A stretch of DNA of 64,000 nt from Bacteroidetes bacterium SW_9_63_38 (GCA_003022435.1 PXUA01000001.1:1-64000), one strand, 5' to 3'. Numbered from the stretch's first letter, positions 26,457-35,995 are shown. A program made the numbers and translations. The notes: a model not told the origin generated them from the letters alone.

Positions 26457-28094
26457 TTACAACGTGACAATTTGGTGGGCGGACGTGTCGGTACTCAAAG
26501 TCGCCCGCAGGTCCGCAAGCAGATCGGGACTGTACTTGTTGAGATAGTACAGCACGTTGACGGTGCGTTCCTGAAGGGTGCCGCGTGGGCGCAGGTTGAC
26601 CCGAGCCTTCTCCAGTTGCGCCCGCACATCGTCGCGATGCCGCTTCTCGGCCCGCACGGTCCGCTGCTTCAGATCATTCAGTTCCTCCACGACCGCCGCG
26701 CGCGTCGCTTCGGTGGATGCGGAGAGCGTCGAATCCACCTCTTCCACCTCGGGCTTGAGGGCGTTAAGGGCCTTGTGGATGCGGGTGGTCGCCTCCTCAA
26801 ACGCAGCCTCAACGTCTACGTCCATCGTGCCGACGACGACATCCTGAAACAGCGCCTCAAACTGTATACGGAAGTCACAGACCGACAGGTCGTACTTGTC
26901 GAGCACTTTTTGCACTTTGCCCTCGACGAGGCTCACGCTGGCGCGGGGGTGAATCAAGGGCATGTCCAACCCTGCCCAGTCGTAGACCTCTCCGTACTGG
27001 GCGAAGTACGAGACCTCACTCGGACCGGCCACGTAGGCGGCCGTGGGCAGGAGCAGGTCCTGCATCAAGGGGCGCAGCACCACGTTCGGACTGAACCGTC
27101 CGGGCTCCTCATCGAGCCGATCCAGCATCTCGCCCCGCGTGAAGGTGCGCCCGGTGTCGCGCAATTGAAAGTCGTCGCCGAGGTCAATGGGATGGCGGCC
27201 CTCGTCGTTCAGCCAGAAGAGGTTCGTGGGCTGTGCCCGCACCTGGGCGTGATAGCCACGGCCGCGCAACGTCTCGCCGGCCGCCGCTACGCGGGCCGCC
27301 GTGGCCTCCGGCTCCCGCAGTTCGCGTCGAAAAAGCGGACGCGCCAGAGCCTTCAGCCGCTCATCGTCGGGGTTGCAAAACACGAGCCCTTCGTCCGCAA
27401 ACAGCGAGCGAAGGAGACGAGCAAACGCATCTTCGAGGCACGTGCCGGGCTGGTAGGCCGCCCGCACCCGCTCCATGACCGACGGCTTGAAGTCGGAGTC
27501 CGGCAGCACGTCATCGAGACGAGACAGTACGTCGTCAATCTCGTCGGTCAGGTCAAGACGTCCCACCGCTCCGGGATTCGGTCCCACTTCGGGCGCGTAC
27601 GGGAGCGAAACGACTTCATTCCGCCGGAGCACATGCGAGGTGGAAATTTCCTCAAAGTCGTGATCTTCTCCCTCCACCCAGAAGACCGGCACAACCATCC
27701 GCCCCGTCTGCTCCGCCCATTTCTCCGCCAACTGCAGGGTTGTAATCGTCTTGTAGATGGTATACAGCGGGCCGGTAAAAAGGCCCACCTGCTGTCCAGT
27801 CACGACGGCGACGGTATCGGGATCGCGCAGGGCCTCGATGTTCTGCTGCGCGGCCTCGTCCGCCCCCCATGCGGCATTCTGCTCGGCGAGCGCGCTGGCC
27901 AGCACGTCGCGGTCGGCGGGCCGATCGGCAGCCGCCGCGGCCGTCTCGCGCCGCACCGACGGCGTCCGCCAATCGCCGGGGTACAGATCTGCGACCGACG
28001 GGAAGTTAGAGCAGTAATCGGCGAACAATTCGGGAAAGGCCCCAAGGTCGGCCGGCGCACACCGACGGGTGGCAGCGGAGACGGAGGTTGACAT
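26457..28094 (-). CDS. bshC: Bacillithiol biosynthesis cysteine-adding enzyme
   Basis: A 545-residue protein with the BshC signatures VVTGQQVGLFTGPLYTIYK, VPVFWVEGEDHDFEEI and a long C-terminal coiled-coil (residues about 400-500). BshC adds cysteine to glucosaminyl-malate in the last step of bacillithiol synthesis, in the cytoplasm. bshB1, for the preceding deacetylation, is at 62443-63210 of this window; bshA is not seen. A strong terminator on the same strand separates it from the upstream BFN gene, so it has its own promoter between 28094 and 28163. Confidence 0.92.
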   Translation of the reverse strand: MSTSVSAATRRCAPADLGAFPELFADYCSNFPSVADLYPGDWRTPSVRRETAAAAADRPADRDVLASALAEQNAAWGADEAAQQNIEALRDPDTVAVVTGQQVGLFTGPLYTIYKTITTLQLAEKWAEQTGRMVVPVFWVEGEDHDFEEISTSHVLRRNEVVSLPYAPEVGPNPGAVGRLDLTDEIDDVLSRLDDVLPDSDFKPSVMERVRAAYQPGTCLEDAFARLLRSLFADEGLVFCNPDDERLKALARPLFRRELREPEATAARVAAAGETLRGRGYHAQVRAQPTNLFWLNDEGRHPIDLGDDFQLRDTGRTFTRGEMLDRLDEEPGRFSPNVVLRPLMQDLLLPTAAYVAGPSEVSYFAQYGEVYDWAGLDMPLIHPRASVSLVEGKVQKVLDKYDLSVCDFRIQFEALFQDVVVGTMDVDVEAAFEEATTRIHKALNALKPEVEEVDSTLSASTEATRAAVVEELNDLKQRTVRAEKRHRDDVRAQLEKARVNLRPRGTLQERTVNVLYYLNKYSPDLLADLRATLSTDTSAHQIVTL

Positions 28095-28150
28095 GCAAAA
28101 CGAAGAGTCGGGTGAAACGAACGATCGAGACCGGGATGGACGCGCTCCTT

Positions 28151-28199
28151 GTCAATAGAAAAGGCGAAGCCGAGAGGGACCGTCCCTCGCGGCTTCGCC
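28151..28199 (-). terminator. Rho-independent terminator between the BFN gene and bshC
   Basis: GGCGAAGCCG (28163-28172) pairs with CGGCTTCGCC (28190-28199), and GAGGGA (28174-28179) with TCCCTC (28183-28188): a 16-bp stem with one mismatch and a 3-nt loop. Read on the minus strand it is followed by TTTTCTATTG. It ends transcripts coming from the BFN gene. Confidence 0.85.
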
Positions 28200-28255
28200 G
28201 CACTCCGTCGTCACATCAGATCGCAACTCGTTAGTCGAGATGCGCGCATCAACAT

Positions 28256-28870
28256 CTAATTCTGGTTTTGCTCTTGCTCCTCCTGCTTCAGGCGCTGGAT
28301 TTCGTCGCGCAACTCGGCGGCGCGCTCGTAGTCTTCTTCGTCGACAGCCTCCTCCAGCTGTTTCTGCTTACGTTCCAGCTCGGTGCCGCCGGCTTCTTCT
28401 TCCTCTCCCCCGGCCGAGGCCTCTTCCGCCTGCTGGGTGATGGAGGAGATGCCGGACTCGTCCTCGGCTACGATGCCGGCCTCGTCGAGCACCATCGGCG
28501 CCACGTAGATGGGGGCGTCCACGCGCACGGCGAGCGCCACCGCGTCGCTGGGTCGTGAGTCGAGCTGATGCTCTTCTCCGTCGTGCCGGTACCGAATCTT
28601 GGCGAAGAACGTGCCTTCACGGAGCTCATCGATGACGACCTCCGTGACCTCCACCTCCAGTTCCTCAAACGTGTCCCGCAACAGGTCGTGCGTCATCGGC
28701 CGGGGCGGCTGGATCTTCTCCAACTCCAGCGCAATTGCCTGTGCTTCGAACGCACCGATGATGATCGGTAGACGGCGATTCCCCTCTACTTCGCCCAGCA
28801 CGAGCGCGTAGGCGCCACCGCTGGAGGGACTCGTAGAGAGACCGATGATGTCAACGCGGGTAAAATCCAT
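28256..28870 (-). CDS. Bifunctional nuclease (BFN/DUF151) domain protein with UVR motif
   Basis: 204 residues: an N-terminal BFN domain (VDIIGLSTSPSSGGAYALVL, RLPIIIGAFEAQAIALELE, RPMTHDLLRDTFEEL, DSRPSDAVALAVRVDAPIYV), then a Glu-rich linker, and a C-terminal UVR-type coiled segment (LEEAVDEEDYERAAELRDEI). DUF151 proteins of plants show RNase and DNase activity; the bacterial role is poorly known. The UVR motif usually mediates binding to UvrB or Clp-type partners. The start is taken at 28870 because the open frame upstream lacks similarity. Confidence 0.82.
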   Translation of the reverse strand: MDFTRVDIIGLSTSPSSGGAYALVLGEVEGNRRLPIIIGAFEAQAIALELEKIQPPRPMTHDLLRDTFEELEVEVTEVVIDELREGTFFAKIRYRHDGEEHQLDSRPSDAVALAVRVDAPIYVAPMVLDEAGIVAEDESGISSITQQAEEASAGGEEEEAGGTELERKQKQLEEAVDEEDYERAAELRDEIQRLKQEEQEQNQN

Positions 28871-28961
28871 CGCGATCTCAGTGTATTCAGAAGAAGCATC
28901 TGACACTCGAAAAGCCCACAGGGCAACGCCGCCTGTCGCAAAATAAAAACAGCTTCCCCCC

Positions 28962-30086
28962 CTACGCATCGCCGTCTGAAACACTCGAATAGAGCGTCTT
29001 CTCCAACGCAGCCAGAAACGCCTTGTTCTCCGCTCGGGTGCCTGCGTTGACGCGCAAATACCCCTCCAATTCCGGGTATCCGCCCATGTTGCGGACGAGC
29101 ACACCGCGGTCGATCAACGAGTCTTGCAACGGGTCCGCCGCCATCGGGGTCGTGAAGATCACGAAATTTGCCTGCGTGGGCACGACCTCTACCCCATCCA
29201 TCGTCTTCAGCGCCTCCACGACCTCGGTGATGGACACCTGTAGCTGACGCACCCGTTCCTCAACGAGACCCCCCCGCCGGAGAAGCGCAAGCGCTGTTCG
29301 CTCTGTAAGGCGATCTACCATGAAGGGGAGCCGGGCCTTCATGAGCTCGCGCACCACCGGGGGCTGCGCCACAAGGTACCCAATCCGCGCTCCTGCCAGC
29401 CCGAAGGCCTTCGACATCGTGCGGAGCACCATCACATTCGGGTGTTCGTCCATCAGCTCTACGGCTGAGGCCTCTGAGTTGAACTCGACGTACGCCTCGT
29501 CGACCACGACGACGCCCGGCGACGCCGCGGCGATGCGCTCAGTTTCGGAAAGCCGCAGGGCCCGCCCCGTCGGGTTGTTGGGGGTGGCAAGGACAGTAAG
29601 CCGGGCTCCGGTCTTCTGGACGGCCGTCACGAGCCCCTTGGTGTCGAAGCGCAAGTCGTCGCGCGGCGGCACCTCAGTGAGGGTCGCATCTTGCAGGCGC
29701 GCAACCTTTTTGTACAGTGAGAACAGGGGCCGGGGCAACACCATCGGCGTGCCCGGGTCCAAAAACGCCAGTCCGAAGGTGTACGTGAGTTCATTCGACC
29801 CGTTGGCGACGATAATCGACTCCGGGGACACCCCCTCTCGTTCCGCCAGGGCCTCGCGCAGTCGGGTCGGCTGCTCGTTCGGATACCGGTTCCATTCGAT
29901 ATCCTCCACCTCCTCCTGCAGCTCGGCCTTCAGATCGTCGGGGAGATCGAAGGGGCTTTCGTTCTGATTGAGCTTGACCTCGATGTCGGGCGGGCTGTCC
30001 ACCACGTACTCGCTCCGCTCCCGTACGGCAGGGCGGATGCAGTCAATGACATCGTCGGTCGAGGTTACGGAAGTCTCAACGGCCAT
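28962..30086 (-). CDS. hisC: Histidinol-phosphate aminotransferase
   Basis: A 374-residue PLP-dependent class I/II aminotransferase converting imidazole-acetol phosphate to histidinol phosphate. Visible: LNQNESPFDLPDDLK, ANGSNELTYTFGLAFL, PNNPTGRALR, VVDEAYVEF and the PLP-lysine region TMSKAFGLAGARIGYL. It follows hisD on the same strand; the other his genes are not in the window. The open frame extends 70 codons upstream, but the HisC N-terminus fits the ATG at 30086. About 206 nt separate it from the hisD stop. Confidence 0.93.
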   Translation of the reverse strand: MAVETSVTSTDDVIDCIRPAVRERSEYVVDSPPDIEVKLNQNESPFDLPDDLKAELQEEVEDIEWNRYPNEQPTRLREALAEREGVSPESIIVANGSNELTYTFGLAFLDPGTPMVLPRPLFSLYKKVARLQDATLTEVPPRDDLRFDTKGLVTAVQKTGARLTVLATPNNPTGRALRLSETERIAAASPGVVVVDEAYVEFNSEASAVELMDEHPNVMVLRTMSKAFGLAGARIGYLVAQPPVVRELMKARLPFMVDRLTERTALALLRRGGLVEERVRQLQVSITEVVEALKTMDGVEVVPTQANFVIFTTPMAADPLQDSLIDRGVLVRNMGGYPELEGYLRVNAGTRAENKAFLAALEKTLYSSVSDGDA

Positions 30087-30292
30087 GGGACCGAGGGCTG
30101 TTGTCGGTTGAGGTTCAATCAGCGATGGGCGGCTCTTCTGCTTGTCGGCCGTCCAGGCTGCCCCATACGGTGTGGGTGTATGCGCGTCTGCAAAACCGTC
30201 TCGGCCCGACGTACGAGTCAATGCTACGAACGACGGTGGACCAGCCGTATCGGCACCCAACATACTGCCGGGGTCGGCGAATGTCTCACGCG

Positions 30293-31609
30293 TCACGACT
30301 TTTTCGAACCGGCTTTGTTCTCCTTCTCAGCCCGGTTGATGCGGGCGCGAATGGCATCAGCGTGGGCCTGTAGTCCTTCCGCCTCGGCCAACGTGACGAT
30401 GTGGTCGCCGGTCTGTCGGAGACGCTCTTCCGTGTAGGAGAGCACGGACTGGGTCCGCACGAAGTCGTGCACGCCAAGGGCGGACGCGTGACGGGCGGTG
30501 CCGCCGGTCGGCAGCACGTGGTTGGGTCCGGCAAAGTAGTCGCCCACGGGTTCGGACGAGTACTCGCCGAGAAAAAGCGCCCCGGCGTGGCGGATCCGGG
30601 TCATGGTCTGCCAGGGATCGTCCACATGCAGCTCCAGGTGCTCCACGGCGAGCGTGTTCATGAGGGTAACGGCCTCGGCCATCGTGTCGGTCACGATGCA
30701 GGCGCCGTAGTCGCGGAGGGCCTGCTCGATCACATCGGCCCGAGGGAGGTCGGGCACCCGGGCCGCGACCTCGTCCTGCACAGCCTCGGCCAGCGGACGG
30801 TGCGGGGTGAGGAGAAGGGCAGAGGCGCGCACGTCGTGCTCCGCCTGTGACAGCAGGTCCGCCGCCACGAACGCGGGGTCGGCCGTATCGTCGGCCAGGA
30901 CGCCGATTTCACTGGGGCCGGCCACCGAGTCGATGCTCACGCGCCCGAACACCTTTTTCTTCGCCGCGGCCACGTACGCGTTGCCCGGCCCCACGATCTT
31001 GTCGGCCCCCGCCACGGTGTCGGTGCCGTAGGCGAGCGCTCCCACGGCCTGCGCGCCGCCGATGGCGTAGACGTGCTCGATGCCGAGGAAGGCGGCGGTG
31101 GCCAGGACGAGCGGGTGCGGCCGCCCATCCTCCTGCGGCGGCGAGACAAGGTGGAGTTCGTCCACGCCGGCCACCTGTGCCGGAATGGCGTTCATCAGGA
31201 GGCTGGACGGGTAGAAGGCGGTGCCGCCCGGCACGTAGAGCCCCACCCGCTCCATCGGCACCACGCGCTGGCCCAAGATGACGCCGTCGCCGTCGTCCGT
31301 AAACCACGACTCCTGCACCTGCTTCTCATGGAAGGCGCGGATGTTGTCGGCGGCGTCGGCAATTGCGGTGCGCAGGTCGCCCTCCAGCGCGTCGGAGGCC
31401 TCCTCGAGCACGGACGGCGGAACCTTTACCGGATCGGGGATCACGCCGTCGAATTTTTCGGTGAGTGCCTGCACGGCCGCGTCGCCGTCGGTGCGCACCT
31501 GAGCGAGGATGTCGTCGACCGTCGCGTCCACCTCGCCGCTGAAGGTGGCGTCGCGGCTGAGGATGGCGTCGAGGCGGTCCGTGTCGTCGGGGAGGAGAAG
31601 GGGGATCAT
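30293..31609 (-). CDS. hisD: Histidinol dehydrogenase
   Basis: A 438-residue zinc and NAD-dependent enzyme catalysing the last two oxidations from histidinol to histidine. Signatures: VPGGTAFYPSSLLMNAIPAQ, GPGNAYVAAAKKKVFGRVSI, AGPSEIGVLADDTADPAFVA, DLLSQAEHD and NHVLPTGGTARHASALGV. The first gene of a hisD-hisC unit transcribed leftwards, with its promoter expected in 31610-32005. Confidence 0.95.
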   Translation of the reverse strand: MIPLLLPDDTDRLDAILSRDATFSGEVDATVDDILAQVRTDGDAAVQALTEKFDGVIPDPVKVPPSVLEEASDALEGDLRTAIADAADNIRAFHEKQVQESWFTDDGDGVILGQRVVPMERVGLYVPGGTAFYPSSLLMNAIPAQVAGVDELHLVSPPQEDGRPHPLVLATAAFLGIEHVYAIGGAQAVGALAYGTDTVAGADKIVGPGNAYVAAAKKKVFGRVSIDSVAGPSEIGVLADDTADPAFVAADLLSQAEHDVRASALLLTPHRPLAEAVQDEVAARVPDLPRADVIEQALRDYGACIVTDTMAEAVTLMNTLAVEHLELHVDDPWQTMTRIRHAGALFLGEYSSEPVGDYFAGPNHVLPTGGTARHASALGVHDFVRTQSVLSYTEERLRQTGDHIVTLAEAEGLQAHADAIRARINRAEKENKAGSKKS

Positions 31610-32005
31610 TCGCGTGTGTGCGTCAAGGCATTTGTATGTGGAGCCGTGCTCTAGCCTAACCGAGTGTCCCTATATCCGAGAGGGCACGTATGTTCTGTGC
31701 TGTGCGTTGGAAGATTGGCAAATTGCAGAAACAGCGTGGAAAGCGAATCAGGAGATCACAGGCTGGCCTATGGGGATGATACGGACCGTATTCGAAAATG
31801 TCGGGATGCTGGAGACGATGCCCACCCTGAAGGAGCGAAGCTTTCCCGAAACGTTCTCACGCGAGACGGTGAATGTGAAAACGTTATGAGCAGGAAAATC
31901 TAGTCGCACAGGGAGACCTCCTTCGTTTGGTAACAGACATTTCGAACTGGAACCGGTACAAGAACGCTCCCTTCCCTCCACGGACCCACATACGGACAGA
32001 CGCCC
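31610..32005. other. Intergenic region upstream of hisD, no feature recognised
   Basis: About 400 nt, locally less GC-rich than neighbouring genes. Open frames cross it on both strands but none shows a family pattern or typical codon use. No strong hairpin or repeat was found. It should contain the hisD promoter (minus strand) and the 3' untranslated end of the purine phosphorylase gene. Confidence 0.4.
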
Positions 32006-32833
32006 TCACCCAACGCGCACAATCTCCCGAACGAGCTCCGCCAGCTCATCTCGCACCCGCTCCCCCACCGCCAGCACGTCGTCGTGGTCGAGTTTTTCGT
32101 CCGAAATGCCCGCCGCCGGATTGGTGATGGTCGAGAGACCCACCACGGCCATGCCGAGCCGCCATGCCTGAATGGCCTCCGGCACCGTGCTCATTCCGAT
32201 CGCGTCCGCCCCCAGTCGCTCCAGCGCCCGGATTTCGGCCGGCGTTTCGTAGCTGGGACCGCGTGCCCAGGCGTAAACCCCGCGCCGCACATCGAGCCCC
32301 AAATCGAGGGCTCGCTCTTCGGCCCGGTCGGTCCACGCCGGGTCGTAGCACGGTCCCGGCGGATTCTCTGCAGCCCTTTTCTCGTCCCCGTCCGGGCTCG
32401 CAAACGCCAGGTTGAGGTGATCCGTGATGAGCATGAGCGTCCCGGGCCGAAACGTCCGGTTGATGCCCCCCGCCGAGTTGGTGACCACCATTTGCTCCGC
32501 CCCCAGCGCGTGCACGAGCCGCACCGGAAAAACGAGCCGCTCCACCGGGTACCCCTCGTACAGATGCACGCGCCCCTGCACGAAGACGACGGACGTGCCC
32601 TCCAGCGTGCCAACCACGAGCCGTCCTTCGTGCCCCTCCACCGTGGATTCGGGATACCCGGGAATGTCGGCCGCGGGCACAAAGGTGGTGTCGGCCGCCG
32701 CTTCCGCCAACGCCCCGAGGCCCGATCCCAGGATCAGTGCCACCTCCGGCGCCTGCTCCGTGTGCCCCCGCACGGCCGCCACGGCCTCATCGAGATCGTC
32801 GGGGGCCGAATGCACGTCCAGTGAAGAGTTCAC
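32006..32833 (-). CDS. punA: Purine-nucleoside phosphorylase (trimeric PunA type)
   Basis: Cleaves purine nucleosides with phosphate to free base and (deoxy)ribose 1-phosphate. 275 residues from a GTG start. Signatures of the trimeric PNP/MTAP family: ILGSGLGALAEAA, YPVERLVFPVRLVHALG, VVTNSAGGINRTFRPGTLM, LITDHLNLAF, GPSYETPAEIRALERLGADAIGMSTVPEAI and the C-terminal Asn in STITNPAAGIS. An in-frame start at 32890 would add 19 residues of non-conserved sequence. Confidence 0.92.
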   Translation of the reverse strand: MNSSLDVHSAPDDLDEAVAAVRGHTEQAPEVALILGSGLGALAEAAADTTFVPAADIPGYPESTVEGHEGRLVVGTLEGTSVVFVQGRVHLYEGYPVERLVFPVRLVHALGAEQMVVTNSAGGINRTFRPGTLMLITDHLNLAFASPDGDEKRAAENPPGPCYDPAWTDRAEERALDLGLDVRRGVYAWARGPSYETPAEIRALERLGADAIGMSTVPEAIQAWRLGMAVVGLSTITNPAAGISDEKLDHDDVLAVGERVRDELAELVREIVRVG

Positions 32834-32875
32834 AGTACCTGTTGTCCAACTGCCAAAGCGAACGCATCCCCCCTC

Positions 32876-32936
32876 ACGTTCAACACGCAACGGTCAACGC
32901 AAAACGCCAAACGCACAACACGCCAACGCACAACCC
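32876..32936 (-). repeat. CAACGC-type low-complexity element
   Basis: Tandem degenerate units around CAACGC / AAACGCC / CACAACACGCC on the + strand, filling the gap between the permease and phosphorylase genes, which are both on the minus strand. It looks like another flavour of the intergenic family; a partner arm is not evident. Confidence 0.45.
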
Positions 32937-32937
32937 C

Positions 32938-34179
32938 TCACGACGAGCTCCGCAGGATGCGATAGTTGTGCAGGCTCCAGAGCACCTGTTCTACCACCAC
33001 CCGCACCGTCGTGGTGAGCGGGATAGCGATGAGCATGCCGATGATGCCCCCGAGCCGCGCCCCGATGAGCACCACAAACAGGATGACGAGCGGATGCGCC
33101 TTCGCCGCCCGCGAAAAGATGATCGGCTGCAGCAGCACGTTGTCCGCCAGCTGCGTGAGCGCCATCGCCAGCGCCACCCAGGGCACCAGCACAAAGTTTC
33201 CAGTCTGAGCAATGCCGACGAGCGTCCCGCACACGAACCCCAGAAACGGCCCGAAGTAGGGAATCGTGTTCGCAAGCCCCGTGAAGATGCCGATCGCAAT
33301 TGCGTTTTGGAGTCCCACGCCCCACAGTAGCACCGACGCAATGACCGCGATGGAGGTGCACTGGATGAGCAGCGCGCTGAGGTACCGTCCGATGTTGCCC
33401 TCCACCTTGTCCAGAATCGCAAGAGTGACCTCGAAGTACTGGTTGGGCACCAGCCACAGGAGGCTCCGCCGAATTTCGAGGCCATCCTTCAGCAGGAAGA
33501 ACGTGACGAAGGGAATGATGACGACCGCGTAGACAATGTTTGTGAACAGCGCCACGACGGAGCTCACCGTCCCGGCCACCTGATCGCCCTTCACCAGATC
33601 GCCCTGCATGAGCGCCTGGGCCATTCGCTCCACGTTGTCGACAATGACGCCCGGCTCGATCGGGGTCACCTGCCGCACCCGATTTTCGACGTAGGTCGCC
33701 ACATCCGTCGCCAGATCGACGCTGATCAGTTGCGAGAGCTCCTGCACCTGCTGCCCCACAAACGGCACGATCGATGTCACGATGACAGAGACCGCCCCGA
33801 GCAGGAGCACGAAAGAGCCCAGGATGGCGGACACCCGCCGCAGCCCGTGACTCTGGAGCCAGTCCACGACGGGCCGGAGCAGGTAGGCGAGGACGCCCCC
33901 CACGACGAGGTACAGCACCAATCCGGCAAAGTACCAGAGGAGCCACCCCACGATTCCAGCGGTGGCCGCCCCCAGAAGAAAGCGGACGATACGATCGAGC
34001 GTGTAGACGGACTCGTTCCCACCCGACGGACTCGACCGCACGTTGTCCGCTTCCTCCGTCGGGGACACAGCGGGAGGAGACTCGTCTCGGGCTCGGTCCT
34101 CGTCCCGCGACACGGCCGTCCGCTCGTCTCGGGCCGCAGGTCCGGACGTCGGGGAAGACGGATCGGTGGAATCGGGCAT
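32938..34179 (-). CDS. AI-2E family transporter (PF01594)
   Basis: A 413-residue integral membrane protein. An acidic, disordered N-terminus of about 60 residues (many Asp, Glu, Ser, Pro) precedes about seven or eight transmembrane helices. The family C-terminal half includes TGLANTIPYFGPFLGFVCG, LADNVLLQPIIFSRAAKAHP and GGIIGMLIAIPLTTTVRVV. Family members have been linked to export of AI-2, Na+/H+ antiport or unknown solutes; the substrate here is undetermined. It starts 58 nt after the recX stop on the same strand. Confidence 0.85.
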   Translation of the reverse strand: MPDSTDPSSPTSGPAARDERTAVSRDEDRARDESPPAVSPTEEADNVRSSPSGGNESVYTLDRIVRFLLGAATAGIVGWLLWYFAGLVLYLVVGGVLAYLLRPVVDWLQSHGLRRVSAILGSFVLLLGAVSVIVTSIVPFVGQQVQELSQLISVDLATDVATYVENRVRQVTPIEPGVIVDNVERMAQALMQGDLVKGDQVAGTVSSVVALFTNIVYAVVIIPFVTFFLLKDGLEIRRSLLWLVPNQYFEVTLAILDKVEGNIGRYLSALLIQCTSIAVIASVLLWGVGLQNAIAIGIFTGLANTIPYFGPFLGFVCGTLVGIAQTGNFVLVPWVALAMALTQLADNVLLQPIIFSRAAKAHPLVILFVVLIGARLGGIIGMLIAIPLTTTVRVVVEQVLWSLHNYRILRSSS

Positions 34180-34237
34180 GAGGCAGAGGGCAAGAAGCGA
34201 CACGAAGATCGGAGACCGGAGCAATGCCCCGGTGCGT

Positions 34238-34915
34238 TTACCCGCGTCCGGCGTCTCGTTCGAGGTCGTCAAGAATCGGGTTGATGGTGTCGGACCGGAA
34301 GCCGCGACGCCGGAGGTACCGGTAGAGCTTCTGGCGGCGGCGTCGTGGATCCTCCTCCTTGGACAAGCGCCCCCAGCGTTTTTCGGCGTGCTCGCGCGCC
34401 GCCGCGACTGGATCCTCGTCGGCAAACAAGGCAGCCACTGCATCGTCCGCCACGCGCCGGTCTACGCCGCGTTCCACCAACTCCCGACGGATGCGCACAG
34501 GACCGTACTTCTTACTGGCAAATCGGTTGCGGACGTAATCCTCCGCGTATGCCTCGTCGTCCAGATAACTCAGTTCGTGAAGGCGCTCGACTACGTCTTC
34601 GATCACCGACGACGATGCTTCGGTTTTCCGGAGCTTGCGGCGCACCTCCTCTTCGGTCCGGGGCTTGTGCGCGAGGTAGTTGAGCGCCGTCTGCTTGGCC
34701 TCCACGTATTGCTCGTCGTGCTCGACGGCCCGCTGCTTCTCCGGCGAGAGCGTCATCCCCGTCCGCAGTTCATGCTTCACGACGATGTCCTCGTGCACCC
34801 CAAACACGAACTCCCCGTCCAGAAACACGGACACGCGACTGTCGTCGTGCGTCTGCGGCTCCAGGGCGGTGATCGTGGGAGCGGCATCGTCGGGGGTCTC
34901 GTTGTCAACCATCAT
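34238..34915 (-). CDS. recX: Regulatory protein RecX
   Basis: 225 residues. The RecX three-helix modules are visible: ALNYLAHKPRTEEEVRRKLR, VVERLHELSYLDDEAYAEDYV, KKYGPVRIRRELVERGVD and the C-terminal QKLYRYLRRRGFRSDTI. RecX binds RecA filaments and limits recombinase activity. recA is not adjacent here. The N-terminal 60 residues contain a small beta-rich extension (SVFLDGEFVFGVHEDIV) seen in Bacteroidetes/Firmicutes-type RecX. Either of two adjacent ATGs (34915 or 34912) may start translation. Confidence 0.85.
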   Translation of the reverse strand: MMVDNETPDDAAPTITALEPQTHDDSRVSVFLDGEFVFGVHEDIVVKHELRTGMTLSPEKQRAVEHDEQYVEAKQTALNYLAHKPRTEEEVRRKLRKTEASSSVIEDVVERLHELSYLDDEAYAEDYVRNRFASKKYGPVRIRRELVERGVDRRVADDAVAALFADEDPVAAAREHAEKRWGRLSKEEDPRRRRQKLYRYLRRRGFRSDTINPILDDLERDAGRG

Positions 34916-34981
34916 GCGGACGAACACTGGCGCTGCAGGAAAACGTTCGCGGTTCGTACGAGGCCGCCGCCGGGGAGATTC

Positions 34982-35947
34982 TCAGGTCGATCCGGACGCG
35001 ACGCACTTCTGGATACCAGGCTCTTCGATGTCGCCGACGAAAACGGAGTCGACCGACACGGCCGTCGCGATGCCCAATCCGCCGTCAACGTTGGAAATGG
35101 GCTCGCGCCGCTCGGGATCGGTCCGGGTCTGAGCGTAGTCGGCGAAGGCGTCGTCCCCCCGCACGAGGGTAGCGGTCAGGTCATGGCGAGGCAGCAGATC
35201 GTCCACACTACTGTCGACGGGCACGGCGTAGACTCCCCTCCATCGTCGTCCGCCGTTCACGCGCGAGAAGGCGTCCTCACGTCGCACCTCGTCGGGCTCC
35301 AGGAAAAACCCAATGAGTCGAGACGAAGACGCGGTGGTATCAGGCCGCAGTTGCGCACGCACCCACGCCGTCGTGTCGGTCGAGGCCGATGGGAAGTTGC
35401 TTTCCCAGTGTACGGTTACGTCCATCGGGAAAATGAGGTCGCGCGTAGCGGGAATGTCCAGCGAGTCGCGCCGGAGCGAGTCGACCTGCACCGCCTGCAC
35501 CGGCTCGCTCGGCACCTCCACGCACACCTCCGTAAGATTCATCGAGACGGCAGTGCGGCCCTGCGCCCGTGCCGTGTCCTGTTTCCATCGAACCGTGAGC
35601 GACCACGGCATCCGCGCCTTCACGACGCCGCTCACGGTGGGTTCGTACCGACCGGCCGTCTGATCGTCTTCGTGGTACGGCACGCGCATGTCGTCGTGCG
35701 TGAGCACAACGTCTGCCCCCGTCGCCGCCTTGGACGCTTCTCCTCCATTGCCGGACAGGGCCGTCGTTTGTCGGAGCACAATCGGCGGAAAGGGCTGTCC
35801 CGTTTCCAAAAAGGCCTCCACAACGACTTCGGTCTCGTCGGCCGGAGGACCGCTCCAGTCACACCGGGCCAGCCCCAACAGCAGCCCCGCAGCGAGGAGG
35901 AGTCGCCCCGCCGCAGCCATCCCGAATGTCGCCGAATGCGTATGCAC
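34982..35947 (-). CDS. DUF4249-type lipoprotein partner of a TonB receptor
   Basis: A 321-residue lipoprotein with a signal sequence ending in LLGLARC (Cys29). The following VVVEAFLETGQPFPPIVLRQT matches the start of DUF4249 proteins, which are usually encoded directly downstream of STN-type TonB-dependent receptors in Bacteroidetes. Several Thr/Ser/Asp-rich segments suggest a surface-exposed beta structure. It starts 48 nt after the receptor stop, so it is almost certainly in the same operon. Probable surface lipoprotein helping ligand capture; the ligand is unknown. Confidence 0.75.
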   Translation of the reverse strand: MHTHSATFGMAAAGRLLLAAGLLLGLARCDWSGPPADETEVVVEAFLETGQPFPPIVLRQTTALSGNGGEASKAATGADVVLTHDDMRVPYHEDDQTAGRYEPTVSGVVKARMPWSLTVRWKQDTARAQGRTAVSMNLTEVCVEVPSEPVQAVQVDSLRRDSLDIPATRDLIFPMDVTVHWESNFPSASTDTTAWVRAQLRPDTTASSSRLIGFFLEPDEVRREDAFSRVNGGRRWRGVYAVPVDSSVDDLLPRHDLTATLVRGDDAFADYAQTRTDPERREPISNVDGGLGIATAVSVDSVFVGDIEEPGIQKCVASGST

Positions 35948-35995
35948 GATCGAATAAAGGTCTCACCAAACAGGCTCTGGACGGGGAGGTCGGAA

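Noticed and set aside
28871-29104. Upstream extension of the BFN-domain gene
   Set aside because: It overlaps the hisC 3' end in another frame and shows no similarity; BFN proteins begin near MDFTRVDIIGL.
31509-31903. Short + strand ORFs upstream of hisD
   Set aside because: They overlap the hisD start or lack any family signature; codon use is not typical.
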